Shown in pieces: positions 50,901 to 63,435 of a stretch of 64,000 nucleotides of DNA. How positions within the stretch are numbered: the first letter of the stretch is position 1; each line of letters begins with the position of its first letter. Origin of the DNA: Cololabis saira (Eukaryota; Chordata; Actinopteri; Beloniformes; Belonidae); NCBI RefSeq assembly GCF_033807715.1, contig NC_084587.1:23088017-23152016 (forward strand). Reading direction: 5' to 3'. The notes below the pieces were generated by a model that was not told where the DNA came from, did no database searches, and saw only the letters and a list, made by a program, of their open reading frames with translations. A program made the position numbers and the translations under genes.

Positions 50901-53900
50901 CACTTAACAGAACAATAAGCGCGTATCACATGACTATGTGTGATCTGCTGGGAGTAATGTTCATTGTAGATTGCTCTCGAAATGGTTACGATCTGCAAAT
51001 TAGCTGCAAGATGTCACTTAATTCTACATGCTACTCTTTTAGGAGCTCAGAATGAGAAGCTCGCCTCAGTGGTAGGCGGATAATGATGACTTAGTGATGT
51101 ATGTTATGTTTTTTCACGAATGTCTTTTAGGAGAATGCTCATTTCAGTTATGCGTCTGCTGAAATTTGTTTCCTTTTGTGTGTTATTGCGCAGATGTCCT
51201 AGAAGCTAAATGGCATAGTAAATTAAATTCAAGTTTGAAATTCAGATTCAGTTTTTTATGCATCATTCTAAGCATGTCTGAGCAGCATCACAGCGGATCT
51301 TACCGTGTAAAACTTCTGAAAGACTCTTAAAAGATCTCTGTTTCTAATCGGGGTCAGCTGACTTACAATAAGCATGTTCTTCTTGCTGTCATCTGACAGA
51401 CTCCCCAAGTAGAACACCACGCTACTAAATTACAATCACAGGATGATAAATTAAGTAGGCTACAATTATAAAATCAACTTGTATTTTTATACAATTTTTT
51501 TATACTGATTTCAAAGGTGGTATTGGATGTAATGTATTTTTTTTGACAGCCTTTCTAACCGCTCTGAACAAACTCTTACACAAATGCTTTGAAGAATCTT
51601 TATAGGTCTTATGTCATAACTCACCAGCGACCTATGTGTCACCATATGTGTCAATACTGACTGAGGATAAACAGTTTACTGTTGGTCAAATGAAAAACTA
51701 AGTCACCAAATTCCACGAATTCCTCATCTTTCATCCTGAGCTCTTTTGTTACTATATCTTATGATATAAACCCTGATATGTTCCTGTTTTGACAATTATC
51801 TTATCCACTCAAGCTGTCAAATTCAGCCTTAGATACACAAGTTGCAACACTTCCATCCCTGAACCTGAACCAAAAAGGTAACTCTCGAACACTACAAGGT
51901 GCACACGCAGTGGCACTGAAGCGCGCAGCTGTAATTATACTGGAATTAAGGAGGAGTTTATAACTTCAGTCACAACATGCAGAGAAATATCCTCCCCTGA
52001 CATTAACCCAAAACAATCTAGGATGTGGTGGTTAGTTTGGTGGTGGTGGCAAAACAAGGTCATGTTTTCTCGATAAGAGCAAAGGTGGAACAATAGATGA
52101 GCGCTGAAAAAGATAAATGATGGCATCTTGAAAGATAACCTGTGTGCCCATGTTGAATGCACGTATGTACGCAAAAATTCCGACATAAGCCTTAGTCATG
52201 CCTTGAGTCTTTTGGTGCAAACTCTCAAATCAATAATCCATTCATGAGAAAACTGGATTTTGGAACGGCGTAGATTTCATTGAGTGCTGAAAGGCATCGG
52301 ATAATGAGGGCTGCAGACAGAGTCAGATGCTTTTCGCTTGCAGAATCTGAGGAAATCTGCAAGTCTGATAGTATGCCATCATTAGCACAGGTGCACCTCC
52401 GTCAAGGTGAAGCATATGTATAGTATGTGAATGCACAGGACATGTATAATCTTCTAAATATAAAATAAAATCATCACAACACTGTATGCATTTCCGCTGA
52501 ATATATCATTTGTATTATTCTGATTCATTTAAAAAAAGCTTAAACAGTAGGAAAAGAAACTGAGAATGGTTAAAAACAGCCCTTGAAAGGTCCCTTTGAT
52601 GATGATGATTTAGATAAATTCCCTTTTTCAGACCAGTTTTCAAGCTTCATACGCTACCATGTGATGATACTGACAACAAAATATATCATATTATTCTCCT
52701 TCTGTTCAAGCACATATAACAAAGTTCAATTAAAATTGAAATAAAACTTTGCTACATAAAAGAAAAAAATAATTTAATAATTTTCCAATAGATCGTGTCC
52801 TTGAAATGCAGACACATCGGAAAAGTTAAATGTTGGTTTGTTGAGAAAACAATCCAAAAGTGTCTGTTTCAGACAACTGAAAGCTCCTAGTAGTTTCAAA
52901 TCAACTTTAGAAGTCTTAATATTTAAATGCATCAGCTGTATGCTTTATGCCAGGTTTTATATAAACAGTGTAAGAAAATAATACCTCATGACTAGTAAAA
53001 ATGGATATGAGCAAAAAATATCTGCAATCTTACTTTTATTGGGATAAAAAGGAAAAACTACGATTATCGAATGGCTTGAGTTTAATATAATCCCAAATCA
53101 GAAGAGTTAAGACAGTAGGGAAATGTATATTAAAAGAAATATGAATCCTAAATGCTCCATGCTTTAACTCATCAGACATACAGTATAACACATGAAAAAC
53201 GTGGGGCATAAAGCATTTTCCATTTTGTAATGATGAAATTTTGCCACACAGCAGTTAAAGGACTTTTTCATATTTGACAGCAAAAATTAAGGGTTAAGGT
53301 CACTCTCCTCTTTCAATAAAGGCTACTAGTGCCAATAATAATTTTAAAAAAGGACCCGACAGTGCAGTCATTGTATCATTTTTCATTTCAACACTCTGCA
53401 CACATTCTCCATTAAGAAAACATTCATCCACAGCTGTGAACGAAGCCGGTATGAGTGCTCGGTCTGCACGCCTTTTCAACGTGCACTCTGTGGCTGCGCA
53501 TTGGCTTGTTGAAAAATGCATGGATGTCCCTGGAAAACGTCTTGGAAGGCAGCACATATTCCTCTGAAATCTCCATGGACTTCTCTGCATTAATCAGAGA
53601 AGTGAAAAATAAAAAATCAGTAATAAGAGCACTGATATAACTCCGGACCATCACTCACCATGGCTTTTGAAAATCTTGTTGATAAAAGTTTTGGAGAGTT
53701 ATTTTTCTCTTTGGTCCAGGGCATTTGTTGCCTATTTCATAAAAAAATAAAAATAAAAAAGGAATACTGATTTGTCTTACCACAATAGACATTCCCTGTA
53801 TGTGCATCGACCCCTCCTTGGACAAGGTTAAAGAGTATTTTCTGTACAATCAAGATTGTATCTCTTTCCTGTATGGTTATATAAGATATTGATTAATGAT

Positions 53901-56199
53901 TATTTTTGATGTGGTGTTGTATGGGGGTTGCAGGTATCCAGCTTGGATTTGTACCCTTGCCCTTTACATTTTATTTGGCGAGAGGAACATTGTTTTTAGG
54001 CTTTTCGGTGTCTTCCCATACATTTCTTGATAAACTAAAAGTCCTTTACCCATCTTCATTCCTCAGTGATTCATGACAATCGCCTGCTGAAATGGCAATC
54101 ATTTCTTAAACTCATTAATCCTTTGATTTCTTAGAACTTTGTACCATCCCAATAATCAAAAAAGGACATACCCAAATAAAACAAATAAAGAAATACACAA
54201 ACTTACCTAATGTATTCATAATGATAACAAAAATTATTATTTAAAAATTGTTGAATACAAAATTGGAAGTGATTTTGATCTCAATATATAATCAACATTT
54301 CAAATAAAAAAAAAACTTTTTTTTTGGTGTGTCTGTTCATATGTCAGGCATTAAAGGGTTAACCATGTCTCAGGGCCTGGTCAATGTTGGTTTCAATATC
54401 CCGCCCAAGGTCACTGACGTGAACTGGAAAATTTGGAGATCAAACCAGCTACAATCCAACTGACAGGCTAACACCTTGCCTGCTGTGACACAACTGCCCA
54501 TATCTGGATTCATGACCTACTTTGGAGTTAATTTCTGTATTCACTCGCCCCACAAAGGTGCAAAATATCCATTATTGAAGCATACTTTGTAACAGATATA
54601 CTGATGAACTGCTTTTCTGCCAAAACTACAATCTTGATTACAAACATCTGTGTGTTTCATTAGTTATATCTGAATTTCAAAATATTTCTTCATCAAAGTA
54701 AGAGCAACGAACGCAGGGGGCAAGGGAGTGGAGTAACATTAAATATCAATCTTTGGTAAAGTATCGATCGGATTGCATTGGAAGAAAATGGGGTTGAATG
54801 GATGCAGCTAAATGAAGACAACCCAAAGTGTTGACATATTGTTGAGTGAAGCACACAAGACAAGCGTCAGTATCTGAGCAGAACTGCTTGTGGTTAAGCA
54901 AACAACAAAATCAGGGGATGAAGGCCCTCTTCCTCTGCTTTGCTGAAAATCCAGCAGTAAAGTATACTGGTGAGTCAGCTTCTTTCATTTTCTATAATGT
55001 CTAGCAGCTGCACCAGATTTTGAATAAAGGAGAAAGCTCTTGCTTAACAGTCAAAATCCAAAAAAGAGCCCGACTCTCCTCTTTTCAGAACAGACTGAAA
55101 CAGGCAGCTGTAGCCAAGTCAGAGGAGGGCAGGCCAAACAAAAACCAGACACTGAACAGGAGAGTGTTTGTCTATGCCAGGTACAGTGCCGTAAAATCAA
55201 CAAGGAGAACAGTCAGATCTGGGTTTTCCCCAGAGCTGTGGACACTAATCAGTTCATGCTGCCAAAGTGCCTATCAAGAGTCAAGAGGCTCGCTAATTTC
55301 TTCCTCCCAAACACACAATCATATTGAAATCGCTTGTTCTCACAATGATCGATTTCACATTCCAAGGAGCATTCGTTAGAATAAAATAATGGTGTAACGG
55401 CGGCGATCAGCTCTCTTAATTAGTGGGTATGTTCGAATTCTGCTTCAAGACTTTTAAATTAAATGTAGAGGGCACCAATCAACCAATAAATTGACAAAGT
55501 TACAAACCCATGTTCAAATATTCAACACTCAAAGGCCCAAAGACATGCATGGTCCCATCTCTCAGGAATACAAATCTTCACAAAATAGTGGAACAAAAAA
55601 CAACTCCAATTTACAACAGAGGTTTACAGGATCTCTACAGCAGGCTTTTTTGATGGATTACAAGGACAAAAATGCAATTTACTTCAACTCTTTGGGGACC
55701 ACTTAACTAACTCAAAATGTCCAAAACATCAGTACATCAATGCTGGTTCACATCCCTTATAAGATGACAGTTTCGGAACAAAGAGAGCAAAATAATGGCA
55801 TATATATAGTAATTGTTTCTTTGCATTTTCCATTGAGAGTGGCTCCAAGTTATCTGACGGTAATAACGCAGTTATAATACACCTCAAGCAGCTGGTTCAA
55901 ATACATCCACTCTCAATATTAATAAGGTACAAAACTCAATTTTTCATGACACATACAACAGCATGGCTGCATTTTTTTTATTTTTTTATTGTAAAACTAA
56001 AAATGTCTTGGAGCCAGACATCTCAAACGGCAACTGAAACTTTGATGCAGCATGTTCTTCCTGTTCCTTCGGTAATTATTTCCTGGGAACTGTGGTTTCA
56101 AAGACTTACAGACATGGATCAATGTGTTTGCATTAAAGAAAGAAAAACCCACAGTGGTCACTGAAATAAGTCGAAACTGACAAATGATGATATTCTTGT
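47985..56199 (-). other. nr3c2: nr3c2 intron 2 segment, mostly unclassified
   Basis: 8.2 kb with no gene or RNA that I can recognise. 49861-50097 has a 78-codon open frame without similarity I know. gtgttcacactgc at 50111 resembles the start of some fish DNA transposons, but no matching end was found. Confidence 0.6.
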
Positions 56200-56935
56200 G
56201 ATTTAATTGTACCCTACGCAGATTCAGGACACTTTGTGCCAGATGCAGCAAAGCAGCCCCAGAATTTAACCCGTGCCCCCCTCCTGTGATCTTTGTTTTG
56301 AGTGCTTCATTTTTGCATCTGTGAACACAGAGCTGATCTGACTTTCCCAAAAGCCCCAGTTTTGTCTCATTTGTTCAAAAGACATTCTCCCAGGAGCTTT
56401 GTGACTTGTCAATATGCAGTTTGACAAATTCCAGTCTCTCATTTTTATGATTTACTCTCAACAATGGAGTCCTCCTCGGTCATCCACTTTGACTCACACA
56501 GTGAGGGTTACTGCTATCCGACACTGATGTACCTTGACCTTGGAGTTCACCTTGAATCTCTTTGGAAGTTGCTCTGCGCTCTTTGGTTACCGTTCGTGTT
56601 ATCCGTCTCTTCAATTTGTCATCACTTTTCCTCTTGCAGCCACATCCAGAGAGGTTAGGTTACAGTCTCACGGACCCTAAACCTCTAAATTAAATTTCCA
56701 ACTGTAGTCACAGGAACATCAAGGAGATGGTCTTCTAGCCTTTACCTTTAACACGCTTGTTTAGAACTCTGGCCTTTGCTTTCTCTGGCCCATGTTCAAT
56801 GATACTAAAAAGTCACGACTTCTCACCCTTTAAATAGTCAGAGTGACTGCAAGATGGAAGACACTGGTGATGCTAATTACAACACACACTTTGGTTTGAC
56901 ACATCACTACGGTCAAACCAAAATTTCCAATCTTT
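56200..56935 (-). mobile_element. Tc1-like transposon relic (copy D, different family)
   Basis: Antisense blocks on the plus strand follow a second common fish Tc1 family. They include caggacactttgtgccagat (56225), attctcccaggagctttgtg (56383), tttgacaaattccagtctct (56420), tcaacaatggagtcctcctc (56458) and gtagtcacaggaacatcaag (56705). tgctaattacaacacacact near 56880 fits the 5' non-coding end. Stops and indels occur throughout and no DDE domain is intact. Confidence 0.8.
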
Positions 56936-57127
56936 TTTTTTTTAATTATTATTCTTTTGAACTACAATTCAAAAGGAATATTTTGACTTAAATTAGTCAA
57001 TTTTCAGTTACTTTTTTATCAACTAAGACTATAGTCATTTGTCAGTTTCAGCTTATTTCACTGACCACTGTAGGTTTTTCTTTCTTTAATGGAAGCGTGT
57101 CAACAAATACGTGTTACTTTAATCAGT

Positions 57128-57262
57128 GTGGGTAAGGGAGTGAGCATGCACAGTTGTTTATCTCTGTGCTTGGCCTCTTATCTGTTGTTAGCTGGGATAA
57201 GTTCCAACTCCCTGAAACCCTGAACAGGATAAATTGGGTATAGACAATAAATGGATGAAACT
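57128..57262 (+). mobile_element. SINE 3' tail
   Basis: gctgggataagttccaactc, accctgaacaggataaattg and aataaatggatgaa follow the conserved tail of fish tRNA-derived SINEs (AFC/HpaI type). The head is not recognisable, so this is a truncated copy. Confidence 0.7.
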
Positions 57263-58203
57263 AGAAGTCTCTACATGACTAGACACAACCCCAGGTGAAG
57301 AGAGAATTTTTATTTTTTTTGCTATTTTCTTTGCAATTTAAACACTGACATTTTAATGGCTTTTCTTTTTACCTCCACAGAACTACTGAAATTGGGATAA
57401 TATTGAACTTCCTGGAAAAAAAACACACACACATTTGCCCTTTTTCAGCAAATTCTCACAGTTGCAACAGGTTCATAATATATTATCTTTTTTTCCCTGA
57501 GCTGTGTTTTGCTCTCTATAAGCTTCCTTTTACTATTTGGGTTAATGTATCATTGGGTGCTTCAGGGCTACATACGTGATTTGTGCCCCTGGAGGAGCCA
57601 AATCCTAAATAGCAGGGATTCTGTGTAACAGTGCTTTATGGATTCAACTAAATACTTGACAAAGGACACACAAATCATTTAGCGTTTTTCCCTCCAGCAA
57701 AGCAGAAGACACCCAGTAAATGTGCGTTTTCTTGGATAATCTAAGAAAATGTGCAGGAGGTATCCTGGGAGTTTCTGCAACTTGGACAGGTCTGATGAGC
57801 CGTCCTAATGCTTTCCCACTTTGATACAAAAATGAGTCCGGGTCACCTGGATTCTGCTTTAAGTTCCGAGAAGGAGTGACAACGGATGGAGGAGAAACTA
57901 CCTCGGGACATCATTGTATACAAGCAATCACAGACATTACGTGTGATGTGACAATAAAGTTTTATTATCTAAGACTTTAAATTCAAATGTATAGAAATAC
58001 TGAACATTTTCTGTGAGCAAATAAACAGAAGTAGCAGCGTAAAAATCAATGCATCAAAAAAATTAAACCAAAAAATGACTAAAATGAATTTATGCTAATG
58101 TAACCGCATTAAAGCACCCAAGAGCAACCTAAAAAGGCTCAACATTTTGAATTAAACCATTTTTTATGTTTCAGTTCATAGTTAGTGCCTGCTGTTGTAA
58201 AGG

Positions 58204-58268
58204 TTTTTGGAGTGGTGAGGGTTAAAGGGCGCAAGAGTCTTTCCTTTAGCCCTCACCACTCCCCAAAA
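58204..58268 (+). ncRNA. Candidate miRNA-like hairpin
   Basis: The 5' arm ggagtggtgagggttaaagg (58209-58228) pairs along all 20 positions with cctttagccctcaccactcc (58243-58262), with a single G-U pair. The loop is 14 nt. A small t/cc bulge and four further U-A pairs (58204-58207 with 58265-58268) extend the stem. The length, near-perfect arm pairing and loop fit a pre-miRNA. The antisense strand would have an A-C mismatch at the G-U position, which mildly favours the plus strand. I do not recognise a known miRNA seed. It could instead be a tiny fold-back transposon. It lies antisense within nr3c2 intron 2. Confidence 0.45.
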
Positions 58269-61160
58269 CACACAAACCGAACCAAACCAAAACACACAAA
58301 CACACACTTCACCTTATTACAGCCAATTATGCATGACCTACTTTGGGAACCTTTTAAACTATTAGCATTTTTTTTTGGAAGTGTCTTCCTTTATGTCATC
58401 CTCTCTATAGATGAAGACAAAGACTGGGCTTAAGCGCTTAGGCATGACCACTCGGGCAGGCTCCTATAAAAAACACGATAAAGGCGTGCCTTGTTTACTC
58501 AGTCGAGTGTATCGAGTGTAAAATCAAATATAGATGCAAACGTTTTTATTGCTCAGCATGAATGTTCAACTAATAAACTAAGTTTATTCCAGTACAGTTT
58601 TTTTTTTTTTCATGTGAAATACTACTCAGTCCAGCTTTTGTTTATCGGTATCACTGACACAGAAAACCTCTGTACGAACGACTAAAGTAGGAGGTTTTCG
58701 ATACTTCTTGAGAGAAATTTCTAAGACTCCTTGCATGATAGGTAAACAAAGTCTGCGCTGTACAAAAGACTGCCATTCAACCACGGCTATTCACACAAGC
58801 AGCCCACAATAAAAATCAGGGCATTCATCAACACACAGAAGCATGCACTATGCTTTGTTGCAGCCCTGGTATTCAGTTTCAGCCTCCTTTATGCAGTTTG
58901 TTAATAACCTCAACAACAGAAGGGAATGTCAGCGGTAGGTAACAGTAGAGTAGCGCTCCAGCTACAGGCCTGGTCCTGGTGGAAATCTGGCCCTCCGTCA
59001 CCAGCCTGTGTTTCAGGAAGAAGTTCAGATGAGGACAAGGGAAGCATTTTAAATCCCCGGAGCGTCGGCCAGTGAAAACTACACTTTTATTGGAGTGTGA
59101 AGTCCGACCTAGAATGTGAGGTATTGTCGTTTTGTAGTCTGCGGCAGTGCTGCGTGCTCGTTTGTGCGCGTCCACGTCTTTGTGTGGGGGGAGGCTGAGG
59201 AGAGACTTTTAACATGACTTCTTTTTATGTGCAAAAAAAGCATCCGGTCATTGTGCCAAACAGTATCTTCCTTGTTTTTTTTAAAAAAGACAAAAAAACA
59301 ATTACATTAACTTCACCCCAGTTACTGAAAGCCATATGCATATTCCCGAATCTCATTTTGCCCTCACAGCCTAAAAGAAAAGGATAAATGTAAATATCTT
59401 AATCTCATCTGTGCTCCTCTTATATCCTGTATTTAATGTCATTGTCCTGTTTTGGAAGAAGTCAAAGAAATGTTGACAAAATTAAAGAGGTTATAGCAAC
59501 TATCCTCCTCTGGCATTAGTACAAATGAAATCAACATGACCGTAATTGAATAAAAGTAAGTGTATTGTGCATCTCAGTGCTTGCAAAACTGAACTGGACA
59601 GAAAAGCTAAAAGGCTGACGGGGTTGACCATTTGTCTCTCTATAACTTGAGATTGCCCACTACTTTCCTATTAAAACAGAATAAATAGATTTTAAGGCAT
59701 CTCAGCTATATAGGCCAAACATTGTAACGTAACTTTATGAAGCTTTTGTAGTTAATTGATTTATCCATCACACAGAAACCAACTTACACATGGTTAATGA
59801 AATGAATCCCAATAATCGCCCTTCTGTTAACTGGATTTTGGTCTCTGCCATCTTTGAAACGTTTCACTCTTCCGCTGCGGAAATCTCCACTGCTGTAAGC
59901 TCTGCGGGTGCAGTAAACACGGCTCATGTGAGCGTGCAGCCTAGAAACCCACACAGGGGACAATTACTTGCTGGAAGGAACTGCTGCACGGCAAGGTGTA
60001 ACGGCTGGCAGTGAAGAAACTACAGTAAAATCCCCCGAAAATACTGCAGAGGCAAACTGGTGGTCTTGATAAACTCCAAAGTGATTCTGCACAATACTAC
60101 ATTCTCCCAGTCTTTTTGATGTGCTGTGTGTATTCTCACGATAATTGAGTGATTTCTGGTAAATCAATAAAATTTCATCAAGCCTATAAACTGTGAAAAT
60201 GATTCAAGACTTTAACGAAGCGCTCTATATTATCAACTGACGTATGAGCCCACTGCTCCAGGGATTGTGAACACCATCAATCACTCTGATCAAATTGAGA
60301 ATATCCATAGGACACAATCCACAACAACTGGCGTCTATTTGTTTGTCTTCCCGCTGAAAAAGCAAACTGCATCCTCACATGAGTCCATAAAACCATTATG
60401 CAGTTATTATTAATCGCATGATAGTATTAAGCTACTTCTCTGAAGAAGCATTATGAGATCTATAATGAGCTCAAGATTAACCACATCCTGCCTGAACAGA
60501 TGAGACGCCCGTGTACCCCTGTCCAATATTATCATATTTCCACTGCCTCTGCAACAGTGCAAGTTTTTATCTTATAAAGCTAAAATTAAGGACACATTTT
60601 AAAATCTTAATAGCTGCAGACAGTAAAATGTTACTACTTGGACAGATTTTTACTATTTATACCTTTCGACTGTGTTCTACATAGCCTCCAGCTCACACTC
60701 AGCAAAGTATTTTCCGAGGTCCCTAAAGACAGAATTAGTTTAATTTTTTTAAAGGGCAAACCTTTTTTTCTTTTCTTCGTGTGATGCATACGTATATAAA
60801 AATCCTTCTGACATGAGTCTAGTCAAGCAAAATAACACTTGTACACTCATAAAGACTTTATTGTCTTTTGAAAGAAGCTATAAAAGTCCATATAGTGACC
60901 ACATAAATGTCTCTCTTCCCAACAAGTTGAACCCCTGCGGATTCATTCAATTAGGAAGTTTTTGAGCTCAAAGCTGAATTTAAGATAGATAGATAGCGGT
61001 CTCTCAAATAGTTTTTATTGTTAAAGCACTGTTAAAATGTGGAAAAAGAACAAACTCTAATGCAATCTGTGGTTGTCCACACACAGATAGAGCTTTCGCT
61101 CTGTGGCGGCCGTGAGTGTCACCCGCAGTAATGCCTCAGTTCACTTTGGCTGTTCACCCT
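58269..61160 (-). other. nr3c2: nr3c2 intron 2 segment, nothing recognised
   Basis: (CA)-rich sequence just after the hairpin (58266-58310), then ordinary AT-rich sequence. No repeat or coding frame identified. Confidence 0.65.
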
Positions 61161-61167
61161 TGACTAC

Positions 61168-61320
61168 ATGGGGAAGACTTCAGCGGCGTGCCAACGCTTT
61201 AAACTGAGTAATGAAAAGACAAACGCCCTCTGCCAAATATGCAGCTGTAATCTGGCCTGCCATGGTGGCATGCCAGCCATGAAGACTCACCTAGCTGCTC
61301 TAAATAGTACTTACAGCATC
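61168..61320 (+). pseudogene. BED-type zinc finger fragment (hAT/ZBED-like), low confidence
   Basis: A 65-codon frame includes ALCQICSCNLACHGG and MKTHLAALN, resembling a BED finger (C-x2-C ... H-x-H) as found at the N-terminus of hAT transposases and ZBED proteins. The final histidine position reads Asn, and the frame ends soon after. The rest of a transposase is absent. It is probably a decayed hAT fragment; chance similarity is not excluded. Confidence 0.4.
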
Positions 61321-61990
61321 ATCTGGATGCGAGCAACCATTTGGCAAATAGTTCGTATGGAATAAACAAGAGGCTAGCTGCTAGCAGACTCTGCTAACGC
61401 CGCAGCAGTCACTATGTGAACAGTCGCAGTAAACACTGACGCAACATACACTTGACTCTTGTTGGTGTAAGATTGGAAGTATGCAGGATAACAACTACTA
61501 CCTACAAGCTATGCAGTCCAAATGTATCACGACAAGAGGTACATGCTGTATTGTGTACTTTCATAGCTTATTTTCAGTATAAGTGAATTTATTTTTGACA
61601 TAAATGATTGCTTGACGACCATTTTATAAAGAAAATATATTACTTGTGCTATCATTTTGAATCTATAATACTATAACATATTTTATGTGATCTACTGCCA
61701 AACCTCCTATGGCCATTAAAATGGTATTCGAGCCAATCTTACACCGTTGCGTTAGTCGGAAATATTCCCAAAAAGTGATTCATCTCCAAATCAACTCATT
61801 TATAAAACCTGCTCTCAAAGCATGGCAGGACTCCAACTCAATAACCAGGTAAGATATCAATAAAAATACCTGGACTCAAAAAAGTGATCTTACAGAACCC
61901 TTCATTCAGTATGTTTACTTGTACAATTAAGTCGAGCTACAACTGTAGTTTGACTGGCCAGTTTAATATAATGTACTTTATGAGAACTTT

Positions 61991-62210
61991 ATCAGAATCA
62001 ACTTTATTCGCCAGGTTTGTGCAAACAAATGAGAATTTGATTTGGCAGACTTTGTCCCTCAAGGTCCAGTAAAATAAATAAAATATAAATAAATAAATAA
62101 ATATAAAAAGAGCCACAGCAATCAAAAAATATGTACACTAAATACAATGTATGCAAAACAACCAATATTAACAGTCATGAAGATATTGCACAAATAACTC
62201 TTCGAGCCTT
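61991..62210 (+). repeat. Interspersed repeat with (AAAT)n run
   Basis: atcagaatcaactttattcg followed by ccaggtttgtg and gagaatttgatttggca matches the start of a very common fish repeat (CAGAATCAACTTTATTGGCCA type). An AAAT/AATA-rich run lies at 62070-62105, then gcacaaataactc. No coding potential. Confidence 0.65.
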
Positions 62211-63377
62211 GGAAATTTCAGTAATGTGAAAGGAAAATTGATGAACTTGACAGATTTTGGCTTCTCTCAGTACTTGTGGGTCGGCCCAGGGCGGGACCTG
62301 TCAGGCATGTCCACGGCTGTTCCAGTCTGGTCGTAGCTTTTGCATGCATGGATTAGCTTCAACTAATTAACTGGGTCTGAAAGTTTGATCTCGATCTCAG
62401 TTGGGCTAAGATGTTTAAACTCGGATTTCAGTCGGACTAAAGCGAGAATAACAATTTTTCTAAAATTGTGTCAGCGTAACGACTCACACAGACTGATTTC
62501 GACTGAATGGCTCAAAGAAAGAAAGGCTACACAAACACAAGAAAAATATCAACGTGCGACTTGAAGTCTGTCAGCATAGTGCTTATGATGAAATTTAGCA
62601 CAATTAAATTATCATATTCTCCGCTTAATTACTACTATATAATTAAATATTCACCAGCACTCATGAGAATGCACATAATTAAAGCGCTTGTATGCAATGC
62701 AAGTCAACATCTTGCCACAGTGCTGGGCCGACCATTCCCAAACACCTTCACCTGTAACATCCTTCACACCACCCAAAGAAGCAGCTGCCAGCTTCTTAGT
62801 CTGGAACCCACAATGCACTGGGAGCCCCTGTGCATGCCTGGTGTTGGGATTTAATTGGATATTAGTATCCAGCAGTGTCTGAATTAATCAAATCATTTCC
62901 ATCCATTAATTTAGTGGAAGAACATACAATTAAAGTCTTATTAGTGTTCTCTCAAGAGTATGCCTTTTCATCCCTCAGCAGAACATTGAGACTTGGCCAG
63001 AGTCCAGTGTAAAGCATTTTTCTTTGCTTGAATCTGCTGGTTCTTTATAATGTCAAGCTCCAGAAACAGTCCTCAAGTATAAAAGCAAGTAAAATGCCAA
63101 TCCATCTAAAAGCCCCCCCACCGCACACACAGGTATGGTTGAGGCTAAAACGTGTAATGAGAGCATATACAATTATAATATACATCTTTGGATTCTATTT
63201 TAGTTTTTATCATTAGTCAGACTATGAAATTATGAGATGAGAGGACTGTCAAGTTTTGTGGAGGTACGGCATCACTGTGAGAGCCAACACAAAAATGCCC
63301 TACATAGGGTGAAAAGAGATTCGGAGATTTGGCAGTGAGGATATATAATCCAGATCCCTGATGTGGGTCATTTTAGA

Positions 63378-63379
<2 letters not shown>
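62211..63379 (-). other. nr3c2: nr3c2 intron 2 segment, nothing recognised
   Basis: No gene or transposon identified. 62590-62940 has several TTAATT/AATTAA cores without simple repeats. Confidence 0.6.

Positions 63380-63432
<53 letters not shown>
63380..63432. repeat. (TA)n microsatellite
   Basis: About 26 uninterrupted TA units. Confidence 0.97.
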
Positions 63433-63435
<3 letters not shown>

